Source: a virus. From it: a stretch of DNA of 41,980 nt. Every line of letters starts with the position of its first letter. Within the stretch, counting starts at the first letter, position 1. A program made the position numbers and the translations under genes. Below the pieces are notes generated by a model. That model was not told the origin of the DNA and did no database searches. It saw nothing but the letters and a program-made list of their open reading frames with translations. Location of the stretch: positions 1 through 41,980 of IMG/VR virus record IMGVR_UViG_3300035181_001389; one strand, written 5' to 3'. Shown here piece after piece: positions 34,003 to 41,980 of this stretch.

Positions 34003-35007
34003 TTATCTCCTATTTTTAGATTCTTTCATATCTTCAATCTTATATTTCAAATATTCTTTTTCAGTTATACCTAAATTCTTAGCATAATTCTTGTCAAAAT
34101 CAGTTAATGTTACTTTAATTGTACTAGATGAGCCGTTTGAAAAATTATTGCGAACTCCCCCCACATTAGAAGTTGTGTAACCATCTTTAGGTTTAGTTAT
34201 TTTAACACTATCCACAAATTCTTCAAGAACGTCAAGATATGGCTGACTTAAAATTTCATCTTCCCTACCTTCTTTTCGCAATTCTTTATCGAATTTTTTT
34301 ATAAACACACCCAATTCTTTTTGAATTTTAGGGTTAAAACTATCTGAATCTGGTATTAACTCTGGGTGTTCGTCTAACCACTCTTGAGCATTTGATAATT
34401 TTATTTGTTCTTCATAATTTTCTGTTGGACCAGTAAACTTTTCATTATCAATATTGTTTGTAGAAGCAGAATTTCTAGAAACATAGCTTTCAAACTCATT
34501 AACTTTGTGTAAAAGCTTTTGATGTATCTCATCTGCCTCAAGCAATAAATCAGGATCATCTCCAAGTAATGCTTGTTTTTTTAAACTTTTAGCTTTTTCT
34601 AAATCATTATACAAATCACGAGCGTATAACTCAGTGTTACTATCTATTGTTCCACCAAGAGCGTTTTTTAACTCATAATTTTCTTGTTCTAACTTTTGAC
34701 GATCAGCTAATGCACTTTTACGTTTTTTCTTTTCTAAATAGTATTTTTCTCTGTAGAGATCTGCTTCACTAACAGTTTCTTCCTCTTCAACCTCGTTTTC
34801 TACAAGTGCATGATCATCTCCGTCACTAACTTCACCCATTTCTTGTGAATCTTCTTTTTCTGAATCTTCATTAGAACCCTCAGCATACGGATCATCTTCG
34901 GCAATTTGCTCATTATTTTCTAATTCTTCTTGAATATTTTTTTCAATATCCTTCATTACTTCGTCAAAATCTTCTTCGGGATTTATCCCATAACTAGCAT
35001 TTTCCAT
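34003..35007 (-). CDS. probable head scaffolding protein
   Basis: A 334-aa, highly acidic, mostly helical protein. Residues 1-85 are packed with Glu and Asp; residues about 85-120 form a coiled coil (YREKYYLEKKKRKSALADRQ); a basic C-terminal tail follows (EYLKYKIEDMKESKNRR). This acidic-helical-basic layout, and the position between portal and capsid genes, is typical of scaffolding proteins that template procapsid assembly. There is no enzymatic motif. Confidence 0.75.
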   Translation of the reverse strand: MENASYGINPEEDFDEVMKDIEKNIQEELENNEQIAEDDPYAEGSNEDSEKEDSQEMGEVSDGDDHALVENEVEEEETVSEADLYREKYYLEKKKRKSALADRQKLEQENYELKNALGGTIDSNTELYARDLYNDLEKAKSLKKQALLGDDPDLLLEADEIHQKLLHKVNEFESYVSRNSASTNNIDNEKFTGPTENYEEQIKLSNAQEWLDEHPELIPDSDSFNPKIQKELGVFIKKFDKELRKEGREDEILSQPYLDVLEEFVDSVKITKPKDGYTTSNVGGVRNNFSNGSSSTIKVTLTDFDKNYAKNLGITEKEYLKYKIEDMKESKNRR

Positions 35008-35388
35008 TTATCTAACCTCTCTAGGATCTGGAATTATCATTAATGGGGAATCATCAGGTATTGAAAATACAGGTAAATTTTTATAAGTATACCTTATTCC
35101 AGCATGCCTTGGAAAAACAATCCAATCTCCTGTTTTATACCAATGTCCCCAGTCTTTATACCAATCTGCGTTAAAACAAGCTTTACCCATCTTAGCAACA
35201 TAACCTGAAATCTCCTCATATACACCCTTAGAGTTATTCATAATAATCCCCCCTTTAGTTTTCATAGGTTTGATATATAATCTTATCAATACATCGGTTG
35301 GCTTTATTATACAATCCTCAAATAAAAGTAACTCTTTTGCCATGTCAAAGTTATCAAAATCTATTCCTATTTCGTCTTCAATGTTCAT
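35008..35388 (-). CDS. GroES-like co-chaperonin
   Basis: A 126-aa protein whose residues about 26-126 follow the GroES pattern: CIIKPTDVLIRLYIKPMKTK, a mobile-loop-like KTKGGIIMNNS, VAKMGKACF, then KTGDWIVFPRHAGIRYTYKN and a closing DDSPLMII. The family caps GroEL and aids capsid folding; T4 gp31 and other phage co-chaperonins do this. The N-terminal 25 residues are an extra acidic extension. It lies among the scaffold, portal and terminase genes, fitting a role in folding the capsid protein. Confidence 0.75.
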   Translation of the reverse strand: MNIEDEIGIDFDNFDMAKELLLFEDCIIKPTDVLIRLYIKPMKTKGGIIMNNSKGVYEEISGYVAKMGKACFNADWYKDWGHWYKTGDWIVFPRHAGIRYTYKNLPVFSIPDDSPLMIIPDPREVR

Positions 35389-35390
35389 AT

Positions 35391-35576
35391 TTAATTACCT
35401 CTAGATAATTCTTTAATAAAATCTGACAAAGAATGTAACGTGTACCTTGCCCCTAAATTATATTTATAATCTTCTATGTTACAAATACCCCCACTTACAA
35501 GTCTAGTTTCAACACTTTCTAAATTAGCTTTAATTGTCTTTATTAGTTCGTTTAAAATATATTCTGAATCTCGCAT
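35391..35576 (-). CDS. small helical protein, 61 aa
   Basis: A 61-aa protein starting on the stop codon region of the portal gene and ending two bases before the co-chaperonin gene. It is helical and amphipathic (RDSEYILNELIKTIKANLES) with no membrane span. Small proteins at this site are common in podoviruses, but no family is recognised. Confidence 0.65.
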   Translation of the reverse strand: MRDSEYILNELIKTIKANLESVETRLVSGGICNIEDYKYNLGARYTLHSLSDFIKELSRGN

Positions 35577-37942
35577 TATAACCTACTTTTTAGTTTTTCT
35601 ATTTCAATTCTTGCTTCAAGTAACGCTTTTTCTTTATCTGCTTTTAACCTCTCTTTAGTTTCTTCAAAATGTAATTGAGTTTTAAACACATCGCCCTCTA
35701 ATTTCATATCGGCAATTTCTTTTTGAATAATACTATGTTCACGTTTTTGCTCGATATCGGCTTTTAGTAACTCATTCGGATTTATTTCATCATCTTCTTC
35801 TTGTTTATTTAAACCTAAACTTTCAACAGCATGCGCAGCCTTAATAGCAATCATGTTTTGAATTTCTGGATCATTAGGATCTATTTGATTCAAATCAACC
35901 CCCATTTCCTGTTGCATTTGCAACATAAACTTCATTGCAGCATGTTCTTGTATATGTGCTTTAGCCTGTTCAGTATCAACAGCGGAATGTACAACAATAT
36001 GTGCATCGTGATTTTGATCTAACCCCGCTTTAACAGGTTTATTTTGCATCATATTCATATTTTCTGTAATGGGGTTATTAGGTTGCACCTCATCTTCTTT
36101 TACAATAAGATTTTCAATAACATCATCACTTAATCCTTGAGCTTTAAATATCATTTTTAATACTTCAACAATGTTTACTTTATCGGGCATTTGCATTGCA
36201 GTTTGAAATATTGCCTCAGCTCTCATTATACGTTGAATATTAGAATTTATAGAAGGGTCTGATACAGGGATTAACTGCACTGAGTCAACAAAGTGTTCTC
36301 TGGTAATAATATAGTTTTCACCATTAATAAAAAACTCCTCCCTATCAACAACTTCTTTAAACACATCGTCAAGTAATCTTAATTCTTCTGAAAAAGATAC
36401 ATGCAATGATTTTAATACTGATGATTGTATTTTATTACTCTCTTCTAAAAACGCAACAGCTGTACCAGTTGGGATGTCTTCTTTGCTGTCCATCATACCT
36501 AGCTCAGCAGTTGACAATTGATCTTGCATCTGACCTATCACTTCTTGTCTTAATTGCATCAAAGCTTGTGATGGTCCATTACTTGGAAGAGGTGCAAACA
36601 AATCTTTAATGTTTCCTGTTCCCTCAAGAAATTGCCACTGACCTGCCCCTAAAGTGATATCTGTTTTTTGTTGCTTACTTGTTCCCTTTTGAATAAACCC
36701 AGCTGGTAAATTTTGATAAGTTGCTGCATCTACAGTTTGCCTTAACATATTAGTTACTGCAATTGCATTTGTACCTGACATACGAGCTAAACCTAAGCCC
36801 CAGATATCAAACCCTGTAAAATATTGATACGCTATAAAATATTTTCTACGACTATAAGTTTCATCTTCCTTTTTCCAGTTACGCTTGATTGAAAATATTT
36901 CCTTACTTTCTTTATCGATTGTAACAATATAAGGTTTAGGGATATCTTTTATTTCATCTGAATTATAATTAGGCTCAAACGTTTCTAAATTTAAATATAT
37001 GTGAGATTCGTAAACATCATGTAATGTTCTTTCTGTATAATTACTAATATTAATTAGATTGCTTGTATCTGGTTTAGAATCATACGCATCATAAGTGGCA
37101 CTGCCACTATCATTACTATCGCCATCGACTTTTAAATACGATAACTCAACATCTCGGTAAACATTATTTTTTTGATTTATTAAAATATCACGTGCAGATA
37201 ATTTTAAAATGTGAGTTAATCTATTTGACTCAAGAATAGAAGTACAATCAACATTAATTAAAAAGTTTTCAGGTAATATGAACCTTGACACAGGTTGTTT
37301 AAGAATATCATCGTAGTAAACTTTTTTGATAACAGTTCCATAAAAACCAATATAATATAAAGATTTTTCAAAATCTTTATAATACGCCGAATCTTTTACT
37401 GTTAAAAAATAGTTAAGCCATTGTGCCCTAATATTAGCAATTTCACCAAGGTCGTCACTAGCTTGACCCACTATTTTATATGAACATGGTCCGCTTTCAG
37501 GCAACATCTCACTTCTAGATGTTGCACAAAATCTAATTAATGCAGTACTAAGTGTTGTGTCAAAAGTTCTACAAGCTTGTGTAAAAGGGCTTTCTGTTAA
37601 GTCTTCTAAATTATGACCAAGATACTTTTTAACCTTATTGTGAATATCGAGCCATGGTTGTCTAGCTTCAATATCTTCTTCCAAGCAATCTAGAATATAA
37701 GATGATATTTTCTTTAATGTCTCATCCTTCATTTTTAAAGCTAGATTAACATCAAACCTATCATCTTTAATTTGTTCTATTTCAGGTCTACCTATTTCAT
37801 AAACAGTATCACCGTTTTCAAGATCTTCAACTTTGTTAATATCTTCATCCCTTATGTTATCTGGTATGATTTGACTATTAAGTTGATTATCTATATTGTT
37901 TTCTTGTGACCTTAATTGTAATCTTTTATTATTTCTTTTCAT
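35576..37942 (-). CDS. portal protein
   Basis: A 788-aa P22/BPP-1-type portal. The central region shows the expected stem and crown pattern: SPFTQACRTFDTTLSTALIRF near residue 120, then a long beta/alpha body, IGQMQDQLSTAELGMMDSKE near residue 485 and GTAVAFLEESNKIQSSVLKS. The C-terminal 100 residues are a Gln/Glu/Lys-rich coiled coil (EKALLEARIEIEKLKSRL). It forms the dodecameric DNA channel at one capsid vertex. The gene lies between the exonuclease gene and the small 61-aa gene, in the usual terminase-portal-scaffold-capsid order. Confidence 0.88.
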   Translation of the reverse strand: MKRNNKRLQLRSQENNIDNQLNSQIIPDNIRDEDINKVEDLENGDTVYEIGRPEIEQIKDDRFDVNLALKMKDETLKKISSYILDCLEEDIEARQPWLDIHNKVKKYLGHNLEDLTESPFTQACRTFDTTLSTALIRFCATSRSEMLPESGPCSYKIVGQASDDLGEIANIRAQWLNYFLTVKDSAYYKDFEKSLYYIGFYGTVIKKVYYDDILKQPVSRFILPENFLINVDCTSILESNRLTHILKLSARDILINQKNNVYRDVELSYLKVDGDSNDSGSATYDAYDSKPDTSNLINISNYTERTLHDVYESHIYLNLETFEPNYNSDEIKDIPKPYIVTIDKESKEIFSIKRNWKKEDETYSRRKYFIAYQYFTGFDIWGLGLARMSGTNAIAVTNMLRQTVDAATYQNLPAGFIQKGTSKQQKTDITLGAGQWQFLEGTGNIKDLFAPLPSNGPSQALMQLRQEVIGQMQDQLSTAELGMMDSKEDIPTGTAVAFLEESNKIQSSVLKSLHVSFSEELRLLDDVFKEVVDREEFFINGENYIITREHFVDSVQLIPVSDPSINSNIQRIMRAEAIFQTAMQMPDKVNIVEVLKMIFKAQGLSDDVIENLIVKEDEVQPNNPITENMNMMQNKPVKAGLDQNHDAHIVVHSAVDTEQAKAHIQEHAAMKFMLQMQQEMGVDLNQIDPNDPEIQNMIAIKAAHAVESLGLNKQEEDDEINPNELLKADIEQKREHSIIQKEIADMKLEGDVFKTQLHFEETKERLKADKEKALLEARIEIEKLKSRL

Positions 37943-37945
37943 TAT

Positions 37946-38392
37946 TTACGTATTTTTTCTTAAAACTGTAGATTCAGGTACAATTTCATTATGTTTGAAA
38001 CATAAAGCTTTTGCGTCTTCTAACGCATCATGAGGTATTTTACTATCACTATCAAGTCTTAAAATCTCCATTCTAAGTGGTGGAGTGTTAATTCTTGTGC
38101 CCATATTAGAAGTAATTAACATTTTACAAAAATAACTTATATCGTCAGGCCAGTCTGCAATAATATTTATTTTTTTAAATTGGGATAAATATTTTTCCAA
38201 TTTATTTTGAAACTCATTTAATGATATTATTTTCATATCTTTAAGATGAGGTTTTACATATTGCTCTACCCAAGGAGTATATTTGGGACAAACTAATCTT
38301 TCATAAAATATATTATTGTCTTTTGTAACAAGTGCCATTGTAATAAGTTCACCATCAAACCCGTTATATTCACAATCAATATAAATATTCAT
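37946..38392 (-). CDS. DEDDh 3'-5' exonuclease (Rv2179c-like)
   Basis: A 148-aa RNase H-fold exonuclease. The acidic residues are D6 and E8 (YIDCEYNG), D80 (IIADWPDD) and the C-terminal HDALEDA with H121 and D126. The short length and motif spacing match the Rv2179c-like 3'-5' exoribonuclease family (PF16473). It could degrade RNA or ssDNA. Its location between the large terminase and portal genes, rather than with the replication genes, is unusual. Confidence 0.8.
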   Translation of the reverse strand: MNIYIDCEYNGFDGELITMALVTKDNNIFYERLVCPKYTPWVEQYVKPHLKDMKIISLNEFQNKLEKYLSQFKKINIIADWPDDISYFCKMLITSNMGTRINTPPLRMEILRLDSDSKIPHDALEDAKALCFKHNEIVPESTVLRKNT

Positions 38393-38402
38393 AAACTAAC
38401 CT

Positions 38403-39917
38403 CTAATAAAATCTAATTTGTGCTTTATATTCATCAACAGGCTCTCGATAATCCTTCGGATGAGATATCCTGCTACCATCTCTAAGTACAATCAATGCTT
38501 GTGTCATTGTATCGACATAATCCCTTGAACTAACATTCGGGAAGTAGCTAATACTTGTTACAAACTCATCAGCAAAGTCAGCCATTTTGTTTGTGTTATT
38601 CTTTTGGCAAGGCATCCATACTATACCGCTTTCAATTAAAGAAGTGATCAACCTAACACGTTGTATTTTATCACCGTGTTTGTTTGGAATAAAGGGTTGT
38701 GCATATATTCCACCACGTCTTAAATCCTGTATTAAAGGGTCACCAGATGCTTTTGCTTCTATAACAATTAAATCTGGTACATATCTTGTAGAATTAGGCA
38801 CAGTATTACTTGCAGTATCTCTATAATTATTTGCAAGTCTTTTAACCCTATCCCTAAGTTCTGGATATTCTAATTTATCACGCCAACAAGATAACAATAT
38901 CACATTTTCATTATCATATCTATCCCTAAATATTCCCCATGTTGTACAAGCCGAATAATTAGAATCATCGTTAGCAGTAAGCGCAGTATCCCACGATTGT
39001 ATTACAAAATCTAAACCTGGAAGCTCTTCGTACTGATATAGTTTAAACCAATGTTTTTTAAGCATGCCTCCTTCAAGCGGAGCGGGTCTTTGTTGATATT
39101 GAGCAGCATAACCGTACGAACCCATCTGACGTTTTAATTGTGAAACAATCTCATGTGTATCACGACAACTTAACAACTCACCTTCAACAGTTCGTTTATC
39201 ATTAAAATTAGATTTTAAACCACTTTCATACTCCATCGGAAGGATATACTTAACCCATTGGTTATCAACATCATTTTTTATTATATTACCCGATAAATCA
39301 TTTTCACTTTGTGATCGTTGTTGTACCATAATGCGTATAGCCGTTCGCGCATCATTAACACGATTAAACATTTTTTGAGACCACCAAGTATTAACACTAT
39401 CTATTACCGCTTGAGACTCACCACTGGGGTCATTCCCATCATCAACTATAATTATATCGGCACCTGACCCAGTTACAAAAGATCCAGCACTTGTTGACAT
39501 TCTACAACCAGTTTTATTATTAGCAAAATAACTCTTACTATTTTGATCTTTACGAAGCTTAAATCTATTTCCCCAATTATTTTGAAACCAATTACTTTCT
39601 ATAAGTGTTCTGCTTTTATCAGATATCTTTAATGCCAGGGAATTAGTATATGACGCACATATAAACTTTTCTTCCGGATTATGAAGCCAAACCCAAACGG
39701 GAAACACTATTGATATTAAATTAGTTTTCCCCTTTCGAGGTGGTAAATTAATTAATAAATTCTTAATTTTTCGGTGATAACAATCTTCTAATGCGTTTGC
39801 TATTTCTTTTAGATACCATTCGTCGACAAACTCTGTATGACCTTCAATAACATGCCAAGACTGTTTAAAAAACTCATATAAACTAGCTTCTGCAATATCT
39901 TTGTCAGAATACAACAT
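38403..39917 (-). CDS. terminase large subunit
   Basis: A 504-aa packaging motor. The ATPase domain has Walker A-like PPRKGKT (59-65) and Walker B IIIVDD (155-160). The C-terminal RNase H-fold nuclease shows VIQSWDTALTANDDSN with D310 and a later DLIVIEAKASGDPL. The family fits short-tailed phage TerL. It overlaps the preceding 130-aa gene by three bases (TAATG). Confidence 0.92.
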   Translation of the reverse strand: MLYSDKDIAEASLYEFFKQSWHVIEGHTEFVDEWYLKEIANALEDCYHRKIKNLLINLPPRKGKTNLISIVFPVWVWLHNPEEKFICASYTNSLALKISDKSRTLIESNWFQNNWGNRFKLRKDQNSKSYFANNKTGCRMSTSAGSFVTGSGADIIIVDDGNDPSGESQAVIDSVNTWWSQKMFNRVNDARTAIRIMVQQRSQSENDLSGNIIKNDVDNQWVKYILPMEYESGLKSNFNDKRTVEGELLSCRDTHEIVSQLKRQMGSYGYAAQYQQRPAPLEGGMLKKHWFKLYQYEELPGLDFVIQSWDTALTANDDSNYSACTTWGIFRDRYDNENVILLSCWRDKLEYPELRDRVKRLANNYRDTASNTVPNSTRYVPDLIVIEAKASGDPLIQDLRRGGIYAQPFIPNKHGDKIQRVRLITSLIESGIVWMPCQKNNTNKMADFADEFVTSISYFPNVSSRDYVDTMTQALIVLRDGSRISHPKDYREPVDEYKAQIRFY

Positions 39918-40309
39918 TATTTATCGCTCTTATACAATTTACTATATTCTTTAACATATTCATCATGAAATGCATTAATGTTTTCAGGATTCTTTTTATG
40001 CTTTAATCTTAATTTAGAAAGATTTGAAACTATCTCAGTATCTTTAGCATGTTGTATGCGTTTACTTACTTCTGCTTCAAAAGTAGGTTTGTGCGAATGG
40101 TATATTTCAAACATTTCTTTTTCACTAAGATGAGGATTTTTTTTAAAAACATCATCTATATAATCTTCGAGGTTTAAATTAGATTTATCCTTAATTGTTT
40201 TTTGATCGGGAGCTAATTTTTTTAATGTGGTAGGGTTTGGATCTAACAACTCTAATTTAGAAGCTGGTGATTTTTTGATATTCTTTAAAGCTTTAAAAAA
40301 ATGTTTCAT
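39917..40309 (-). CDS. small basic helical protein, 130 aa
   Basis: A charged, helical protein (lysine-rich, KKNPHLSEKEMFEIYHSHKP) whose stop overlaps the large terminase start. It is separated from the small terminase block by a large inverted repeat. It might assist packaging, but no family is recognised. Confidence 0.65.
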   Translation of the reverse strand: MKHFFKALKNIKKSPASKLELLDPNPTTLKKLAPDQKTIKDKSNLNLEDYIDDVFKKNPHLSEKEMFEIYHSHKPTFEAEVSKRIQHAKDTEIVSNLSKLRLKHKKNPENINAFHDEYVKEYSKLYKSDK

Positions 40310-40330
40310 GATTTACCCATTTATATTTAT

Positions 40331-40396
40331 AATGTCAATAATACTGCCCTAAAAAGAAATGGATAAAAAGCTTTTTAGAGCAGTATTATTGACATT
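40331..40396. repeat. 26-bp near-perfect inverted repeat
   Basis: Arms 40331-40356 and 40371-40396 pair at 25 of 26 positions around a 14-base centre. It fills the 96-base gap between two minus-strand genes. A TTGACA (minus strand) lies in the left arm, but no good -10 is spaced from it. It could be a terminator, a protein-binding palindrome or a former element; there is no T-run after the stem on the minus strand. Confidence 0.85.
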
Positions 40397-40405
40397 ACAT
40401 TAATA

Positions 40406-40642
40406 CTACTCTGCTAATACAAACTTGTCAACAAAAATATGATCATTGTTAAGTTCTAGATATCCTTGCGTGTTTGTGCGAAAACTATAATCTTTATCAT
40501 CTAAACTAACAATAAAACCATAACTAAGTTGACCGTATTGTGAGTATATAGGATCTAATGATTTGATAATAACTGATGTTATCCCTATAACTGGTGCAGG
40601 ATCGTCTCTTAATGCTTTATTAATTTTTTTATCATTAGTCAT
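40406..40642 (-). CDS. hypothetical protein, 78 aa
   Basis: A 78-aa soluble protein in which a beta pattern is visible (YGFIVSLDDKDYSFRTNTQG). It overlaps the small terminase stop (ATGA), so it is co-translated with it. No family is recognised. It ends nine bases before the inverted repeat. Confidence 0.65.
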   Translation of the reverse strand: MTNDKKINKALRDDPAPVIGITSVIIKSLDPIYSQYGQLSYGFIVSLDDKDYSFRTNTQGYLELNNDHIFVDKFVLAE

Positions 40643-41094
40643 TTATTTGTCTCTTTCCATTTTACAAAAGCTTCACGATCATTTTTATACTCTGTATATA
40701 ATTTTACATCTTCTTTGTGCGCTGCTTTTTCTTCGTCTGTTTGTATAACAACATCTTCAAATTGTGTCTCAGCTGTAGCTTCACTCCAACGTCCTTGCGT
40801 CTTTAAATAAAAGATCGCTGCAGTCATATTACCAGATCCACCTTTCATTGCATGTTTTTGCAAATTTTCAGCCATTTTTTTAATAGCAATAGCCTTTCCC
40901 TTTTTGTAACTTGCGTACAATTCTGGTTGACGTTTAAAAACATTGTAAAGAGTTGTTGTACCAATTTTAAAATAATCAGCAATTTGGGGTATTGTTAAAC
41001 TTGCAGATAACTTTACCATTGTTTCAATATCGTCTTCATCGAAAACAAACATGTCAGTGTTGTAGCCTTTACCGCTTATTCTTTGCTCGTACAT
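40639..41094 (-). CDS. terminase small subunit
   Basis: A 151-aa protein with a helix-turn-helix-like N-terminal region (ASLTIPQIADYFKIGTTTLY) and the AENLQKHAMKGGSGNMTAAI block plus FYLKTQGRWSE typical of small terminases. These recognise the packaging site and feed the large subunit. It lies directly downstream of a strong promoter (41124-41152) and shares an operon with the large terminase. Confidence 0.82.
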   Translation of the reverse strand: MYEQRISGKGYNTDMFVFDEDDIETMVKLSASLTIPQIADYFKIGTTTLYNVFKRQPELYASYKKGKAIAIKKMAENLQKHAMKGGSGNMTAAIFYLKTQGRWSEATAETQFEDVVIQTDEEKAAHKEDVKLYTEYKNDREAFVKWKETNK

Positions 41095-41123
41095 TTGTTT
41101 TTGTAAAATAGTATAATTGACAA

Positions 41124-41152
41124 AGAATAACTGTTTTTTTAGTTTTTGTCAA
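41124..41152 (-). promoter_or_regulatory. sigma70 promoter for the packaging genes
   Basis: On the minus strand TTGACA (41147-41152), 17-base spacer and TATTCT (41124-41129), with transcription expected near 41117, 23 bases before the ATG at 41094. The -35 box lies three bases after the stop codon of the capsid-like gene upstream. Confidence 0.7.
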
Positions 41153-41154
41153 CA

Positions 41155-41850
41155 TTAAAAAGATATTACATAAATGCCTTGGGGGTTATTAAGCGTAAAA
41201 TAGCAATCTGAATTCATACTACATTCAATCTCTCTTACAAGTTTGTTGTCGTTGTAGTTAAATGTTTTGTGCTTGCGAACAAAATGACGAAACGAATTTT
41301 GCGCATCTGTTATAATAGCAGCAAAAGTATTAGATCTGATATACGGATTTACAATTAAATTTTGTGGAAAATGTTCAATCATCCCATTTTCAAGTAGCTT
41401 TTTAGCTAAAAACATCACGGGCGGTGAAACGATCAGACTTTTTGGCTTTATGTTCGAAATACCGTCATTGTCAATCAAAAACAAAACTTGTGTAATCGCT
41501 TCTTCTAATGATTCTTTTGTAAAAGCTTTATTCAACACATTCTTTTCAGAATAAAAACTAGATTTTGGATTTAGTATATCATCAAGTGCCGCTCTCTCAT
41601 CAGCAGCTATATGGTGCTCATATAAAACACGCAGATGATTTAATAAAAACTGTTTATTAACTCTATTGTCATGAATCATCTCATCAGTGATAACAAAAGA
41701 GTTTTTACACGTATGATTAGACACATCGTCAAGCTGTGTTTCTCTGTTGTAAGTTGTATAAAACTTAGAATAATGTGTTGGTCTGTCAAAAACTTTAGTT
41801 TTACCGTAGCCACAGTTATGTAAAAATTCAATAATTTCTTGTTTATTCAT
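41155..41850 (-). CDS. E-loop-less capsid-like paralogue, 231 aa
   Basis: A 231-aa protein that, by eye, lines up with the phage's own major capsid protein: FYTTYNRETQLDDVS with VYTTYTSDKKMEFED; NSFVITDEMIHDN with LSFSITEEAMKDN; KSLIVSPPVMFLAKKLL with QKLMVGSANQFAAEIL; AAIITDAQNSFRHFVR with AIVITDAERGLIHYER. The segment matching the capsid E-loop (about 30 residues) is missing, as is some N-terminal arm. A ribosome binding site (AAGGAAAA) precedes the ATG at 41850. A second copy follows on its right, beyond the window edge. Function unknown; derived from a capsid protein is an inference. Confidence 0.7.
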   Translation of the reverse strand: MNKQEIIEFLHNCGYGKTKVFDRPTHYSKFYTTYNRETQLDDVSNHTCKNSFVITDEMIHDNRVNKQFLLNHLRVLYEHHIAADERAALDDILNPKSSFYSEKNVLNKAFTKESLEEAITQVLFLIDNDGISNIKPKSLIVSPPVMFLAKKLLENGMIEHFPQNLIVNPYIRSNTFAAIITDAQNSFRHFVRKHKTFNYNDNKLVREIECSMNSDCYFTLNNPQGIYVISF

Positions 41851-41867
41851 GTTTGATTTTCCTTTTT

Positions 41868-41893
41868 TTTATAGCAAAAATAATTTTTGTCAA
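41868..41893 (-). promoter_or_regulatory. possible promoter of the capsid-like gene
   Basis: On the minus strand TTGACA (41888-41893) is followed after 14 bases by TATAAA (41868-41873). The -35 context matches that downstream of the neighbouring copy (TGTTGACAAAAA), but the spacer is short, so strength is uncertain. Confidence 0.4.
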
Positions 41894-41895
41894 CA

Positions 41896-41980
41896 TCAAA
41901 AAGATATTACATAAATGCCATCAGGATTACCAACAACAAAATCACTTCTTGATTCTATAATTATATCACAAGTCTGTGCT
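41896..41980 (-). CDS. partial second capsid-like paralogue
   Basis: The C-terminal 27 residues of a gene that continues past the window edge, ending NPDGIYVISF. The neighbouring 231-aa protein ends NPQGIYVISF, and a few residues upstream the pattern xSDxxF is shared. The bases just after both stops are also alike (TGTTGACAAAAA). This is a tandem copy. Confidence 0.75.
   Translation of the reverse strand, partial: AQTCDIIIESRSDFVVGNPDGIYVISF

Noticed and set aside
1-41980. tRNA genes, integrase, repressor, phage RNA polymerase
   Set aside because: I looked for cloverleaf sequences and characteristic motifs in the gaps and proteins and saw none; this is not a substitute for a tRNA scan.

Overview
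The window is almost entirely the genome, or most of the genome, of a tailed double-stranded DNA phage with a short-tailed (podovirus-like) architecture. The DNA is strongly AT-rich, uses the standard code, and is packed with genes joined by ATGA or TAATG overlaps. The host is not identifiable from the sequence. AT-richness, consensus sigma70 promoters, a gram-negative Rz/Rz1-type lysis pair and a patatin-type phospholipase would suit an AT-rich proteobacterium, possibly an intracellular one; that is inference. No integrase, repressor, RNA polymerase, tRNA or CRISPR array was seen. The last gene runs off the right edge, so flanking sequence or circular permutation is likely.

Layout. Bases 1-12009 on the plus strand are the early and lysis side. 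They hold two unknown genes, a primase-helicase, an orphan RelB/DinJ-like antitoxin behind a duplicated promoter, a small membrane protein, an RlaP-like nucleotidyltransferase, a Cas4-like nuclease (DUF2800), a DUF2815 ssDNA-binding-like protein, a family B DNA polymerase, a VRR-NUC nuclease, an MFS transporter, an SNF2-type helicase, then a GH24 endolysin and overlapping Rz/Rz1 spanins. A hairpin at 12008-12042 separates this from the convergent minus-strand late genes.

Read in the direction of transcription (41.9 kb down to 12 kb), the late side carries capsid-like paralogues, small terminase, large terminase, a DEDDh exonuclease, the portal, a GroES-like co-chaperonin, a scaffold-like protein, a fibre-tip protein, a probable decoration protein, the major capsid protein, a tail accessory factor with an inserted discoidin-like domain, a patatin phospholipase, a long repetitive tail fibre, ejection-type internal proteins, a neck protein and a gp10-like tail hub protein. 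One plus-strand gene at 17685-18275, with its own promoter and terminator, interrupts this module as a moron.

The most unusual content is at the right edge: at least two tandem genes whose products resemble this phage's own major capsid protein (29478-30401) but lack the segment corresponding to the E-loop, followed by a strong promoter and the small terminase gene. Other points of interest are the transporter embedded in the replication operon, the patatin beside the tail fibre, the antitoxin with paired promoter/palindrome units, and a 26-bp near-perfect inverted repeat at 40331-40396.
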